A stretch of DNA of 64,000 nt from Pseudomonas nunensis (GTDB lineage: Bacteria > Pseudomonadota > Gammaproteobacteria > Pseudomonadales > Pseudomonadaceae), in assembly GCF_024296925.1 (NCBI RefSeq), contig NZ_CP101125.1, positions 2,358,501-2,422,500 of the forward strand, given 5' to 3'. The translations under genes and the position numbers were made by a program. Shown here piece after piece: positions 53,452-63,032 of the stretch. Below the pieces are notes generated by a model. That model was not told the origin of the DNA. It ran no database searches and saw only the letters and a list, made by a program, of their open reading frames with translations. The number at the start of each line of letters is the position of its first letter. Positions within the stretch are counted from its first letter, which is position 1.

Positions 53452-54282
53452 ATGATTTCACGCTGGACCACCGCAGTACTGGACACCGATCAACCCGGCG
53501 GCTGGGCCGTGGCGCGCAGCCCCGAAGGCTTTCTGTTCGATGACAACGGCGCGCTGTTCCCACGGGAATGGCTCAAGCGCCAGGACCTGTCGATCCTTGC
53601 CGAACACGGCATCGGTCACCTCGATGGCGAGCCGGTCTATTTACTGGAATTGCGCAGCCCCAGCGAAGTACCGGGCTGCAACTGGAAAGGCTTGCGGGCG
53701 TTCATGCTTGAAGGCGATCACACCGTCTACAAGGTGCTTGGTTACGCCGCGCAGATCGGCACCTGGTACCGCGAACACCGTTTTTGCGGTAACTGCGGGC
53801 AAGCGACGCATCAGGTTCCCCGCGAGCGGGCGATGTACTGTGAGCCGTGCGATATCCGTTATTACCCACGGATTTCGCCGAGCATGATCGTGCTGGTCAC
53901 CCGTGGCGATGAAGTGTTGCTGGCGCGTTCGCCGCGTTTCGTCACAGGTGTCTACAGCACGCTGGCGGGGTTTGCCGAGCCGGGTGAGTCAGCTGAGGAT
54001 TGCCTGATTCGCGAGGTTCGCGAAGAGGTGCAGATCGAGGTCAAGAACATCCAGTACATGGGCAGCCAGTGCTGGCCGTTCCCGCACTCGATGATGTTGG
54101 GTTTCCACGCGGAATATGCGGGTGGCGAGATCGTCTGTCAGGAAGACGAAATCGAAGACGCCCAGTGGTTCAACATCCACGCGATGCCGCCGTTGCCGGC
54201 ATCGCGCTCGATTGCCCGTTACCTGATCGACGTCTACCTGGCGCGGCGCTTAGGCCACGCTGAACCAGTGTTGCCAGGCTAG
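53452..54282 (+). CDS. nudC: NAD(+)/NADH diphosphatase (Nudix)
   Basis: A 276-residue Nudix hydrolase that cleaves NADH or NAD to NMN(H) and AMP, and in E. coli removes NAD caps from RNA. The zinc ribbon is FCGNCG...YCEPCD. The Nudix box [20 protein letters not shown] is complete. The NADH-specific motif usually reading SQPWPFPxS is SQCWPFPHS here, a Pro to Cys change. It follows the crotonase gene by 6 bp. Its 3' end overlaps the convergent TSUP gene by 33 bp. Confidence 0.93.
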   Translation: MISRWTTAVLDTDQPGGWAVARSPEGFLFDDNGALFPREWLKRQDLSILAEHGIGHLDGEPVYLLELRSPSEVPGCNWKGLRAFMLEGDHTVYKVLGYAAQIGTWYREHRFCGNCGQATHQVPRERAMYCEPCDIRYYPRISPSMIVLVTRGDEVLLARSPRFVTGVYSTLAGFAEPGESAEDCLIREVREEVQIEVKNIQYMGSQCWPFPHSMMLGFHAEYAGGEIVCQEDEIEDAQWFNIHAMPPLPASRSIARYLIDVYLARRLGHAEPVLPG

Positions 54283-55029
54283 CCGCACGGTCAGGCCCAG
54301 CACCACGGTGATGAACACCGGGCGAATGAACTTGGCACCGCCGCTGATGGCGGTGCGCGCGCCGAAGAACGCGCCGACCATCACCGACACGCCCATGCTC
54401 AGGCCGATGATCCAGTCCACTTGCCCGGAAAACACGAACACCGACAGCGCCGCAATGTTGCTGACGAAGTTCATGCTGCGTGCCACGCCGCTGGCCTTCA
54501 CCAGGTCGATGGGGTACATGAGCAGGCTGCTGACGGTCCAGAACGCACCCGTGCCGGGGCCGGCCACGCCATCGTAGAAACCGAGGCTGAAGCCTTGGGT
54601 CGATTGCCACTTTTTCTTGATCGGCGCGTCGCTGTCCAGCGGCGCTTTCGGCGTGCCACCGAACAACAGGTACACGCCGCAGGCGAAGACGATCACCGGC
54701 AGCATCTTGTTCAGCCATTCAGCGGGCAGATAATGCGCGACCACTGCACCGGTCAACGCGCCAACCAGCGTGCCGACGATGGCATGTACCCATTGCTTCG
54801 GATGGAACAGCTTGCGGCGGTAGAAGGTGAAACTGGCGGTGGCCGAGCCGAAGGTCGAACTCAACTTGTTGGTGCCCAGCACCAGGTGCGGCGGCAGGCC
54901 GGCGGTCAGCAAGGCCGGGGTGGTGAGCAGACCGCCACCGCCAGCGATGGCGTCGATGAAACCGGCAATGAAAGCGACAAAGGCCAGAATGGCCAGGGTG
55001 GTGAGGTCAACGCTGAGTTCGAAAGGCAT
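54250..55029 (-). CDS. TSUP-family (TauE/SafE) anion exporter
   Basis: A 259-residue membrane protein with about eight TM helices. TSUP landmarks are [20 protein letters not shown] near the N-terminus, [20 protein letters not shown], and the C-terminal-half block [20 protein letters not shown]. Members export sulfite, sulfoacetate or other organic anions. No substrate can be assigned here, although sulfur genes lie 1.2 kb away. Its end overlaps that of nudC. Confidence 0.88.
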   Translation of the reverse strand: MPFELSVDLTTLAILAFVAFIAGFIDAIAGGGGLLTTPALLTAGLPPHLVLGTNKLSSTFGSATASFTFYRRKLFHPKQWVHAIVGTLVGALTGAVVAHYLPAEWLNKMLPVIVFACGVYLLFGGTPKAPLDSDAPIKKKWQSTQGFSLGFYDGVAGPGTGAFWTVSSLLMYPIDLVKASGVARSMNFVSNIAALSVFVFSGQVDWIIGLSMGVSVMVGAFFGARTAISGGAKFIRPVFITVVLGLTVRLAWQHWFSVA

Positions 55030-55123
55030 GGAATCGGCTTATTCGGCGGGGCGCCGAAGGTGGGCTGCGGGAAGGGCTCATATCTTACCCACATCCAACT
55101 TCTGCGGCGACCCGTCTGGCGCT

Positions 55124-55189
55124 TTCGCGAGCAAGCCCGCTCCCACAGGGGAACGCATTTCAAAATGTGGGAGCGGGCTTGCCCGCGAA
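55124..55189. repeat. REPIN, mixed arms
   Basis: Left arm GCGAGCAAGCCCGCTCCC type, right arm GGGAGCGGGCTTGCCCGC type; lies between the TSUP and flavoprotein genes. Confidence 0.85.
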
Positions 55190-55210
55190 GGCGTCATCCC
55201 TGACGACACA

Positions 55211-56449
55211 TCACTTGCGCTGCGGCCCATTCCCGATCTGCCACACAAACGGCGGTTCGGTCCCGTTGATCGCCCAATCCCCGATAATCCGCGCCTTGTA
55301 GATCACCGGATTGTGCGACGACACCGTCCGCGCATTGCGCCAATGCCGATCCAGGGATTTCCCCTGGCGAATATCCGAAGCCCCCAGCGCATTGAACAGT
55401 TCACTGGTCGCGCGCTGGATCAATTCGGTGACCACCACTTGCGCCTTGGCCGATTCGATTTCCGCCGCGACATTCGCCGCCTGTTCTAACGCATCATCAC
55501 CCGAGAAGCGTGCCTCATAAGCCCTTTGCGCCGGTTGCGCCGCCTTCAACGCGCTGGCCTCGGCCGCATACACCAACGCCGCAATCTCACCGACCACCTG
55601 CTGCACCTGCGCATCCTGGCTGACATGCGGGGCATTGCCATGGCTGTAGATGCGTTTGCGCTCGCGCACCTGATGCGCCACATCGCGTAACGCGGCGCGG
55701 CCGATGCCGGCCAGGGACGCCAGCAGCACCAGTTGATAGAACGCAGTCTGGTATTTGAAACGGGTTGCGAAGTCGATGATGTTTTCGGCGTCGACTTCGG
55801 CATCGATAAACCGCGACGTTCCGCTGCCGGTGGTGCGCTGGCCAAAACCATCCCAGTCATCGCTCTGCACAATGCCGGGTTGACGGGTGCGCACGGCGGC
55901 GATCACGTCGCCACCGGTGTCGCTGCGTTGGGCGTAGACGTCGATCCAGTCGGAAAAGATGCTGCCGGTGCTGTAGAACTTTTCGCCGTTGAGCCGCCAT
56001 TGATCGCCGTGGGGCGAGACTTTGGTGATCACATCACCGATCGCCACGCTGCCGATTTCGGTCCATGCGCAACCGACGATGTCGCCGGCCACGAAGCGTT
56101 TGAACCAGACATCCCGCGCCGGGCCGGGCGCAGCGTTGAGTCGGTCTTCGGCAAAGGCGAAATGCCCGCGCAGGGCCTGGGGCACATTGGAATCAGCTTC
56201 GGCCAACTCGATCAACAGTTCGAACAGTTGCGGGACTGACGCACCGCCACCGCCATACTCCACGGGCACGCGCACGGCGCCGAAACCGGCTTCCTTGAGC
56301 CACTGAATCGGCTCGTATGGCAGGCTGCGGGACTGTTCGCGCTCGACGGCGCCGGCGGCGATGCGCTGGAAGATCGGCCGAAAACGCGCGGCCAACGCTT
56401 CGTAGTCAGTACCGGTGGAGAGAGGATTGATTACCTGGTGTTCGGTCAT
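55211..56449 (-). CDS. SfnB/DszC-like acyl-CoA-dehydrogenase-family flavoprotein (sulfur acquisition)
   Basis: A 412-residue protein with the acyl-CoA dehydrogenase fold. Landmarks are GFGAVRVPVEYGGGGASVPQ, NVPQALRGHFAFAEDRL, LNGEKFYSTGSIFSDW and TGSGTSRFIDAEVD. The SfnB family of such proteins is linked to sulfone/sulfonate-sulfur use, and DszC-type members are FMNH2-dependent monooxygenases. The start at 56449 has AGGA before it. It is divergent from sfnG, and a sigma-54-type site lies upstream, which supports a sulfur-starvation role. The exact substrate is inference. Confidence 0.85.
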   Translation of the reverse strand: MTEHQVINPLSTGTDYEALAARFRPIFQRIAAGAVEREQSRSLPYEPIQWLKEAGFGAVRVPVEYGGGGASVPQLFELLIELAEADSNVPQALRGHFAFAEDRLNAAPGPARDVWFKRFVAGDIVGCAWTEIGSVAIGDVITKVSPHGDQWRLNGEKFYSTGSIFSDWIDVYAQRSDTGGDVIAAVRTRQPGIVQSDDWDGFGQRTTGSGTSRFIDAEVDAENIIDFATRFKYQTAFYQLVLLASLAGIGRAALRDVAHQVRERKRIYSHGNAPHVSQDAQVQQVVGEIAALVYAAEASALKAAQPAQRAYEARFSGDDALEQAANVAAEIESAKAQVVVTELIQRATSELFNALGASDIRQGKSLDRHWRNARTVSSHNPVIYKARIIGDWAINGTEPPFVWQIGNGPQRK

Positions 56450-56489
56450 GGCACAGTTCCTGGGATCGGCAGTAGAGACCGGAGCGATT

Positions 56490-56503
56490 GCACGGTCCAT
56501 GCC
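56490..56503 (-). promoter_or_regulatory. Sigma-54 (-24/-12) promoter candidate for the SfnB/DszC-like gene
   Basis: On the minus strand, GGCATGGACCGTGC has GG and GC separated by exactly 10 bp, with flanking bases close to the TGGCACG-N4-TTGC consensus. It lies about 40 bp upstream of the start codon at 56449. Confidence 0.5.
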
Positions 56504-56610
56504 GAAGTTCGCAGGCCATGGTTTATGGGGTTTTGTCGATTCAGGAGTGGCTTGAACTGTTGCTGCACCAACAGCACAGCAGCAAATTGCCCCTGACACA
56601 CCCGAATTCC

Positions 56611-56700
56611 TGTGGGAGCGGGCTTGCTCGCGAAAGCGGTCTGGGATTCAACATCTTCATTGGCTGACATACCGTATTCGCGAGCAAGCCCGCTCCCACA
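56611..56700. repeat. REPIN in the sfn divergent promoter region
   Basis: Inverted REP pair of the common type, between the two sigma-54-type promoters. It fills most of the middle of the 355-bp gap. Confidence 0.88.
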
Positions 56701-56749
56701 AGGATTTGGCCAGGCTGAAGACAGTAGCGGCCTGCGCGGGATTCGGTGC

Positions 56750-56765
56750 TGGCACGGTTGCTGCT
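56750..56765 (+). promoter_or_regulatory. Sigma-54 (-24/-12) promoter of sfnG
   Basis: TGGCACGGTTGCTGCT has the -24 TGGCAC exactly and GG-N10-GC spacing to the -12 GC at 56763-56764. It is 40 bp upstream of the sfnG ATG. SfnR/RpoN control of sfnG is known in P. putida. Confidence 0.75.
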
Positions 56766-56804
56766 CTTGTCCAAAGACTTCCCAAAAGTCCTGAGGACAA
56801 ACCT

Positions 56805-57899
56805 ATGAGTCAGCAAGCCGTCAAATTTGCCTACTGGGTACCGAACGTCAGCGGCGGGCTGGTGGTCAGCAAGATTGAGCAACGCACCCACTGGGGCATC
56901 GACTACAACCGCAAACTGGCGCAACTGGCCGAAGAGGCGGGGTTCGAATACGCCCTGACGCAAATCCGCTTCACCGCCGGCTACGGCGCCGAGTTCCAGC
57001 ATGAATCCGTGGCCTTCAGTCATGCGTTGCTGGCCGCCACCACCAAACTCAAAGTGATCGCCGCGATCCTGCCCGGCCCGTGGCAACCGGCGCTGGCGGC
57101 CAAGCAACTGGCGACCATCGACCAACTCACCAATGGCCGCGTCGCGGTGAACATCGTCAGCGGCTGGTTCAAGGGCGAATTCCAGGCCATCGGCGAGCAC
57201 TGGCTGGAGCACGACGAGCGCTATCGCCGTTCAGAAGAATTCATCCGTTCGCTCAAGGGCATCTGGACGCAGGACAACTTCACCTTCCGTGGCGACTTCT
57301 ACCGCTTCGACAATTACAGCCTCAAACCCAAGCCACTGGGCCAGCCGGAAATCTTCCAGGGCGGTAGCTCTCGTGCAGCCCGGGACATGGCGGCGCGCGT
57401 ATCGGATTGGTACTTCACCAACGGCAACACGCCCGAAGGCATCAAGGCCCAGGTCGACGACATCCGGACCAAGGCTGCGGCGAACAATCATTCGGTGAAG
57501 GTCGGGGTGAATGCGTTTGTCATCGCCCGCGACACCGAAGAAGAGGCGCGCGCGGTGCTGGCACAGATCATCGACCAGGCTGACCCGGAAGCCGTGAATG
57601 CGTTTGGCGATGCCGCGAAACAGGCGGGCAGGGCGTCGCCAGAGGGCGAGGGCAACTGGGCCAAATCAACGTTCGAGGATCTGGTGCAATACAACGACGG
57701 CTTCAAGACCAACCTGATCGGCACGCCGCAGCAGATTGCCGAGCGCATTGTGGCGTTGAAAGCGGTGGGGGTGGATTTGGTGCTGGCGGGGTTCCTGCAC
57801 TTCCAGGAAGAAGTGGAGTATTTCGGTAAGCGCGTGTTGCCGTTGGTGCGCGAGCTTGAGGCCAAGGCACTGAGCCAACAGACCGCCGCAGTCGCCTAA
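56805..57899 (+). CDS. sfnG: Dimethylsulfone monooxygenase SfnG
   Basis: A 364-residue bacterial-luciferase-family FMNH2-dependent monooxygenase oxidising dimethylsulfone to methanesulfinate. Family features are KFAYWVPNVSGGLVVSKIEQ at the start and TLTQ-like strands (EYALTQIRFTAGYGAEFQHE), IAAILPGPWQPALAAKQLA, RVAVNIVSGWFKGEFQA and EIFQGGSSRAARDMAARVSD. The length is normal for SfnG/SsuD-like enzymes. It is preceded by CTGAGGAC. It is divergent from the SfnB/DszC-like gene and carries a clear sigma-54 promoter. Confidence 0.93.
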   Translation: MSQQAVKFAYWVPNVSGGLVVSKIEQRTHWGIDYNRKLAQLAEEAGFEYALTQIRFTAGYGAEFQHESVAFSHALLAATTKLKVIAAILPGPWQPALAAKQLATIDQLTNGRVAVNIVSGWFKGEFQAIGEHWLEHDERYRRSEEFIRSLKGIWTQDNFTFRGDFYRFDNYSLKPKPLGQPEIFQGGSSRAARDMAARVSDWYFTNGNTPEGIKAQVDDIRTKAAANNHSVKVGVNAFVIARDTEEEARAVLAQIIDQADPEAVNAFGDAAKQAGRASPEGEGNWAKSTFEDLVQYNDGFKTNLIGTPQQIAERIVALKAVGVDLVLAGFLHFQEEVEYFGKRVLPLVRELEAKALSQQTAAVA

Positions 57900-57932
57900 A
57901 CACCACAAATCCCCCTGTCACCACAAAACCCT

Positions 57933-58022
57933 TGTGGGAGCGGGCTTGCTCGCGAAAGCGGTGTGTCAGTCAACGATGATCTCGACTGACACGGCCTCTT
58001 CGCGAGCAAGCCCGCTCCCACA
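57933..58022. repeat. REPIN
   Basis: Inverted REP pair of the common type between the convergent sfnG and SnoaL-like genes; the spacer has its own TGTCAGTC/GACTGACA dyad. Confidence 0.88.
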
Positions 58023-58038
58023 TTAGGTTTGTGTGATC

Positions 58039-58518
58039 TTACAGACCCAGGTCGGATAGACCCGGATGATCATCCGGACGACGCCCCAGCGGCCAATGGA
58101 ATTTGCGCTCGCTTTCCTTGATCGGCATATCGTTGATGCAGGCAAAACGATTGGCCATCAAGCCGTTCTCGTCAAACTCCCAGTTTTCATTGCCGTAGGA
58201 ACGGAACCAGTTGCCCGAGTCGTCGTGCCATTCATAGGCGTAGCGCACGGCGATGCGGTTGCCGGTGAAGGCCCAGAGTTCCTTGATCAACCGATAATCC
58301 AGTTCCTTGGCCCACTTGCGGGTCAGGAAGCCTTTGGCTTCTTCGCGGTTGTAGGCGAATTCGGCGCGATTACGCCACTTGGTGTCCAGGGTGTAGGCCA
58401 GCGACACGCGTTCCGGGTCGCGGGAGTTCCAGCCGTCTTCGGCCAGGCGGACTTTTTCGATAGCCGATTCACGGGTGAACGGCGGCAACGGCGGACGAAC
58501 TTCGGCATTAGATGACAT
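58039..58518 (-). CDS. SnoaL/NTF2-like protein (DUF1348 family)
   Basis: A 159-residue protein of the nuclear-transport-factor-2-like fold. DUF1348 landmarks are [50 protein letters not shown], and the C-terminal [20 protein letters not shown]. Such proteins form a pocket that can bind small hydrophobic ligands; the function is unproven. It follows a tetR gene by 57 bp on the same strand and is probably in its regulon. Confidence 0.9.
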   Translation of the reverse strand: MSSNAEVRPPLPPFTRESAIEKVRLAEDGWNSRDPERVSLAYTLDTKWRNRAEFAYNREEAKGFLTRKWAKELDYRLIKELWAFTGNRIAVRYAYEWHDDSGNWFRSYGNENWEFDENGLMANRFACINDMPIKESERKFHWPLGRRPDDHPGLSDLGL

Positions 58519-58575
58519 TTGAATGTCTCCTCATCAAAGTAAAGTTAAAACACAGTGTCGAGCTTGATTAAGCAG

Positions 58576-59139
58576 TTACAGGTCCAATAACTTTCGCGCC
58601 ATGCATTGCGCATTATCGGCGGCACTGTGATCACCCATCACAAGCGCTACGGTAATGGCACCCTCGATCAGGATCAGCAGCTGTTTAGCCAGTGCCTGCG
58701 GGTCGGTGGCGCCATGTTCGGTGCAAAGCTCGCTCACGTAGTCGAGCAGTTTCTGTTTGTGGTCTTTGGCGACCAGCCGAACCGGGTCTTGCGGGTCGCC
58801 GGTTTCGCCACTGGTATTAATGAAGGCGCAGCCGCGGAAGCCTTCGGAGTCGAACCAGGTCGTGAGCACGCTAAACAGGTTGAGCAAGCGGTCGGCCGGG
58901 GTCGGGGCCTTGTCGACTTCGGTCCTGAACCAGTTCATCCAGCGCACATCCCGGCGTTGCAGGGCCGCGACGACCAGCACGTCCTTGTTGGCAAAGTAGC
59001 GGTAGATACTCTTGCGGGAGACACCGGCGGTTTTCACCAGAAGATCCATGCCCGTGGCGGCGATGCCACTTTTGTAGATCAACTTTTCGGTGACATCCAG
59101 AATGATGTCGCGTGTGTCGTTGCTAGTGATTTCGTTCAT
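58576..59139 (-). CDS. TetR-family repressor
   Basis: A 187-residue regulator. The HTH is visible as LIYKSGIAATGMDLLVKTAG followed by VSRKSIYRYFANKDVL. The C-terminal ligand-binding domain includes GFRGCAFINTSGETGDPQDP. The start MNEITSNDTRD is preferred, because residues further upstream come from REP DNA. A 14-bp perfect palindrome lies 13-26 bp upstream of its start and is most likely its operator, which fits autorepression with the downstream SnoaL-like gene. Confidence 0.92.
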   Translation of the reverse strand: MNEITSNDTRDIILDVTEKLIYKSGIAATGMDLLVKTAGVSRKSIYRYFANKDVLVVAALQRRDVRWMNWFRTEVDKAPTPADRLLNLFSVLTTWFDSEGFRGCAFINTSGETGDPQDPVRLVAKDHKQKLLDYVSELCTEHGATDPQALAKQLLILIEGAITVALVMGDHSAADNAQCMARKLLDL

Positions 59140-59151
59140 GGGACAAACAGT

Positions 59152-59165
59152 AGAACGATCGTTCT
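59152..59165. promoter_or_regulatory. TetR operator
   Basis: Perfect palindrome AGAACGATCGTTCT, a very common operator core of TetR repressors (ACGATCGT), 13 bp upstream of the tetR start codon. Confidence 0.8.
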
Positions 59166-59205
59166 CCTTGGTCAAGTGGATATTTTTATCGCCCATGAAA
59201 TCGCT

Positions 59206-59271
59206 TTCGCGGGCAAGCCTCGCTCCTACAGGGGAAGGCGATTGAATGTAGGAGCGAGGCTTGCCCGCGAA
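59206..59271. repeat. REPIN, GTAGGAGCGAGGCTTGCC subclass
   Basis: Both arms carry the TAGGAGCGAGGCTTGCCC core with about a 15-bp spacer. It lies between tetR and the pssA-like gene. Confidence 0.88.
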
Positions 59272-59357
59272 GGCGTCATTACAGACAGTAACAAGACCCA
59301 AACGGATCCATGGTGTAAGCTCTCGGGTTCTTCGGATTCGACCTTTTTGCGAGCCTT

Positions 59358-60701
59358 ATGCCGTCGCTTTTCAAACGCTCTCTGCTGCCCAAATTGCGCA
59401 GTTTTCCGCTGACCGCCGATGCCGTCACCATTCTTTCCGGCGCCGCCGAATATCGTCGTTGCCTGCTGGAAAAAATCGCCCAGGCGACCCGGCGCATCTA
59501 TATCGTCGCGCTGTACCTGCAACAGGACGAAGCCGGCCAGGAAGTCCTCGATGCCTTGCACGCCGCCAAACTGGCGCGTCCGGAGCTGGACGTGGTCGTC
59601 GTCGTGGACTGGTTGCGCGCCCAACGCGGTCTGATCGGTGCCGGCAAGCAGCCGGGCAACTCGGCCTGGTATCAGGAAATGACCCGCACCCATGCCAGCG
59701 AAGTGCCGGTGTATGGCGTGCCGGTGCAGACCCGCGAGCTGTTCGGCGTGCTGCACCTGAAGGGCTTCGTGATCGATGATTGCGTGATCTACAGCGGCGC
59801 GAGCCTGAACAACGTCTATCTGCACAAGTTCGACAAGTACCGCTACGACCGCTATCACCTGTTGCAGAACAGCGCGCTGGCCGATTCCATGCAGCACCTG
59901 ATCCAGCACGGTCTGATCGCCTCCAAAGCGGTGCATCGCCTCGACCTGCCGAACCTGCCGACCACCCGCAGCCTGCGCAACGACATCGGCGACCTGCGCA
60001 GCCGTCTCAAGCACGCGACCTACGACACCACGGCGGGTGGCGTGGCCAAGGGCGGTCTGTCGGTCAGTCCGCTGCTCGGTGTGGGCAAGAACAACCCGCT
60101 GAGCCGGGTGATCTGCGAACTGATCGCTAGCGCCCAGCATCAGCTGACGATCTGCACGCCGTATTTCAACCTGCCGCTGCAAGTGACTCGGGAAATCAAC
60201 CGCGCCCTGGCCCGTGGGGTGAAGATCGACATCATCGTCGGTGACAAGACCGCCAACGACTTCTACATCCCGCCGAGCGAGCCGTTCAAGGTGATCGCCG
60301 CGCTGCCGTACCTCTACGAGATCAGCCTGCGCCGCTTCGCCAAGCGACATCAGCAGAACATCGACAGCGGCCAGTTGAACCTGCACCTGTGGCGTGACGG
60401 TGACAACACCTATCACCTCAAGGGCATGTGGATCGACGAGCGCTATACCTTGCTGACCGGCAACAACCTCAACCCGCGCGCGTTCCGTCTCGACCTGGAA
60501 AACGCGCTGTTGATCGACGACCCGAAAAACGAGTTGCAGGCGCCGCGGCGCAAGGAGCTGGCGGAGATTTTCGAGAACACCCAGCGCGTCGCGCGCTACC
60601 TGGACCTGGAAACTCTGCCGGAATATCCGGGGGCAGTGGCCAAGTTTCTCAAGCGGGTGAGTCGGGTGCGGATTGAGCGGTTGCTCTATCGGATGTTGTG
60701 A
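59358..60701 (+). CDS. pssA: CDP-diacylglycerol--serine O-phosphatidyltransferase (PLD family)
   Basis: A 447-residue enzyme of phosphatidylethanolamine synthesis, E. coli PssA type. Two HKD motifs are present: HLKGFVIDDCVIYSGASLNN (about 133) and HLKGMWIDERYTLLTGNNLN (about 353). Each has the His-x-Lys-x4-Asp layout. The basic C-terminal region AKFLKRVSRVRIERLLYRML should contact the membrane. The length fits the E. coli enzyme. A phospholipase-D-like family member with another acceptor cannot be excluded, but the overall match to PssA is good. Confidence 0.9.
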   Translation: MPSLFKRSLLPKLRSFPLTADAVTILSGAAEYRRCLLEKIAQATRRIYIVALYLQQDEAGQEVLDALHAAKLARPELDVVVVVDWLRAQRGLIGAGKQPGNSAWYQEMTRTHASEVPVYGVPVQTRELFGVLHLKGFVIDDCVIYSGASLNNVYLHKFDKYRYDRYHLLQNSALADSMQHLIQHGLIASKAVHRLDLPNLPTTRSLRNDIGDLRSRLKHATYDTTAGGVAKGGLSVSPLLGVGKNNPLSRVICELIASAQHQLTICTPYFNLPLQVTREINRALARGVKIDIIVGDKTANDFYIPPSEPFKVIAALPYLYEISLRRFAKRHQQNIDSGQLNLHLWRDGDNTYHLKGMWIDERYTLLTGNNLNPRAFRLDLENALLIDDPKNELQAPRRKELAEIFENTQRVARYLDLETLPEYPGAVAKFLKRVSRVRIERLLYRML

Positions 60702-60745
60702 GGGTTAACACACAGCCTTGATGCTGTGTTGTTTATAAGAATGCC

Positions 60746-60820
60746 TTCGCGAGCAAGCCCGCTCCCACATAGGTTTTGTGTAGATCACAAATCCAATGTG
60801 GGAGCGGGCTTGCTCGCGAA
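60746..60820. repeat. REPIN
   Basis: Inverted REP pair of the common type between pssA and the convergent imelysin gene. Confidence 0.88.
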
Positions 60821-60845
60821 GGGGACAGCCCAGACGCTAAAAAAC

Positions 60846-61670
60846 TTAGTTCAAACCCAACTTCCCACGCAACGTCGACAAATCCTCAGCCAAGGTATTC
60901 ACCGGCCCAACCAGCGCCTTACGGTCAGCTTCTTTCACTTTGTCGTAAGTCTCGAAACCGCCATCCTTTGTTTTGTACTTGGCCAGGATCTTGTCCACGG
61001 TCGCGAAGTTCTTGTCGACTTTGGCGATGAAGGCTTTGTCTTGTTTCTCGATCTGCGGGTGGAACAGGTCGACGATTTTCTTCGCGCCGTCGATGTTGCC
61101 CTGGAAGTCATAAAGGTCAGTGTGGCTGTAGCGATCTTCTTCACCGGAGATCTTGGTCGCCGCGACTTCTTCAAGCAGGGCCGCAGCACCGCCAACCACT
61201 TTCTCAGGCGGGAAGGTCAGGCCGGCGACGCGGGTTTGCAGGTCCTTCACGTCGCCGTTGAGTTTGTCCGCCAGTTCGTCCAGGCCCTTGGTGCTCTTTT
61301 CCGAGAACAGGGTGTATTCGATGCGGTGGAAACCGGTGAAATCGTCGGCTTTCACGCCTTTTTCGTGATCGTCGACACGCGAGTCGATGGACGCATCCAG
61401 GTCACTGAACAGTTCGGCAATCGGCTCAATCGATTCGTAGAACACGCGGGTCGGTGCGTAGAGCTTCTGCGCGGTGGCCAGGTCGCCTTTTTTCACGGCG
61501 TCGGTGAACTGTTGAGTGTGGCTGCCCAGTTGGTCCAGTTGTTCGGTGACGTAGATCTTGTAGTCCGAAACCGGGCCCACCAGATCCAGCGGCGCCGTCG
61601 CCGCGAAAGCTGAAAACGGGGTACTGAGCAAGCCAAGGGTCAGCATTAAAGCGAGTGGCGACTTTTTCAT
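60846..61670 (-). CDS. EfeM/EfeO-type imelysin (peptidase M75) periplasmic protein
   Basis: A 274-residue protein with a signal peptide ([20 protein letters not shown], cleavage near AFA-AT). The imelysin domain has the HxxE motif in [13 protein letters not shown] (about residue 115). It lacks the cupredoxin domain of full EfeO. It belongs to ferrous-iron uptake of the EfeUOB type. It lies 36 bp after efeB and probably forms the last gene of the cluster. Confidence 0.9.
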   Translation of the reverse strand: MKKSPLALMLTLGLLSTPFSAFAATAPLDLVGPVSDYKIYVTEQLDQLGSHTQQFTDAVKKGDLATAQKLYAPTRVFYESIEPIAELFSDLDASIDSRVDDHEKGVKADDFTGFHRIEYTLFSEKSTKGLDELADKLNGDVKDLQTRVAGLTFPPEKVVGGAAALLEEVAATKISGEEDRYSHTDLYDFQGNIDGAKKIVDLFHPQIEKQDKAFIAKVDKNFATVDKILAKYKTKDGGFETYDKVKEADRKALVGPVNTLAEDLSTLRGKLGLN

Positions 61671-61706
61671 GGGACGGTTCCGTGTTTGGGGGTTGTTATA
61701 GAGTTG

Positions 61707-63014
61707 TTACGCGGTTGTTTTTGGCTGATGAGCGGGTTGTGTAGCGTCGAGCAATGAGCGACCGATGAAGTCCTTGTCGCCCGTCACACCCGGCAAGGTG
61801 AAGAAGTACCCGCCGCCCACCGGCTTGAGGTATTCCTCCAGCGGCTCGCCGTTGAGACGGGTTTGGACGGTGATGAAGCCTTTTTCCAGGTCGGCCTGGT
61901 AGCAGATGAACAGCAGGCCCATTTCCAATTGGCCGTTCTTGTTCACGCCGTTGGAATAGTTGAACGGGCGACGCAGGATCAGGTTGGCCTGGGTTTGCGC
62001 GGTGCGCGGATTCGCCAGGCGAATGTGCGCATCGAGCTTGGTCAGCTTGCCTTCCGGGTCCTTGGCGTAGTCCGGGACCTGGTTTTCGTGCTCGCCGCCC
62101 ATCGGTGCGCCGGTGCTCTTGACCCGACCGAGGATGCTTTCCTGTTCCTGCAACGGCGTGCGGTCCCAGCGCTCAACGAAATTGCGGATAATCCGCACCG
62201 CCTGGTAGCTGCCGTTCGCGGCCCAGGCTGGCTCGTCGCTGCCCGGTTGCACCCAGACAATGCTGTCCATGGCCTTGGCATCGTTGGAATCGGGATTGGC
62301 CGAGCCGTCGCGAAAACCCAGGAAGTTGCGCGCACTTTGCGCCGGCACACCGGGTTTCGCCGGGGCTTGCGGCGGCACGCTGCCTTCTTGTTTCCAGCGC
62401 ACCAGCAGCAGGTCCGGCAGGTTTTTCACGATGTCGCGCAGGGCGTGGATGTTGGTGTCGGTGGTGTTGGAGCAGAACTGCAAGCTCAAGTCACCGTGGC
62501 AGCAATCCGCTTCCAGGGCATCGTTGGGGAAACCGACCATGCGGATCAGCCGCTTGGGTTTGGCGTTGGCCAGGCCGAAGCGTTCGTCGAACAGCGACTC
62601 GCCGACCGACACAGTGATGGTCAGGTTGTCCGGCGTGACCACCGGGCCGAGAATCCCGGAGTCCACTGGTGGCAATTTCGGATCGACCTGCGTCACGGCG
62701 CCGCCCTTCATCAGGAACGCGATGCGCTCGTTGAGGGTGCGGAACAAACGCTCCAGATCATCGCGGTCGGCGGCCAATACATCAAACGACACCAACATGC
62801 CCGACGCCGGGCGCGGCGTGACGATACCGGTCTGGTGCTTGCCGTAAAAGGTGTGGCGGTCTTCGGTCTTTTCGCTGCTCGGCGCTTCGGTCACCTGGCT
62901 GGAAGCGGCCATCGCCGGGCAGCTAAGGGAGCTGCCGGCCAACGCGACACCGGCGGCGCCCATGCCCATCAATACACGGCGGCGCTGGGCGGAAAACTGT
63001 TCCAAGTCTTTCAT
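61707..63014 (-). CDS. efeB: EfeB, Dyp-type heme peroxidase/deferrochelatase
   Basis: A 435-residue periplasmic heme enzyme. It has a Tat signal: [20 protein letters not shown], with a cleavage region near PAMA. The Dyp signature GXXDG is in [15 protein letters not shown]. The family block [20 protein letters not shown] contains a likely heme-site histidine. EfeB oxidises Fe(II) or takes up heme iron for the EfeUOB system. It lies 18 bp after the partial efeO gene. Confidence 0.95.
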   Translation of the reverse strand: MKDLEQFSAQRRRVLMGMGAAGVALAGSSLSCPAMAASSQVTEAPSSEKTEDRHTFYGKHQTGIVTPRPASGMLVSFDVLAADRDDLERLFRTLNERIAFLMKGGAVTQVDPKLPPVDSGILGPVVTPDNLTITVSVGESLFDERFGLANAKPKRLIRMVGFPNDALEADCCHGDLSLQFCSNTTDTNIHALRDIVKNLPDLLLVRWKQEGSVPPQAPAKPGVPAQSARNFLGFRDGSANPDSNDAKAMDSIVWVQPGSDEPAWAANGSYQAVRIIRNFVERWDRTPLQEQESILGRVKSTGAPMGGEHENQVPDYAKDPEGKLTKLDAHIRLANPRTAQTQANLILRRPFNYSNGVNKNGQLEMGLLFICYQADLEKGFITVQTRLNGEPLEEYLKPVGGGYFFTLPGVTGDKDFIGRSLLDATQPAHQPKTTA

Positions 63015-63032
63015 CTAAATGTCGTCTTCTGC

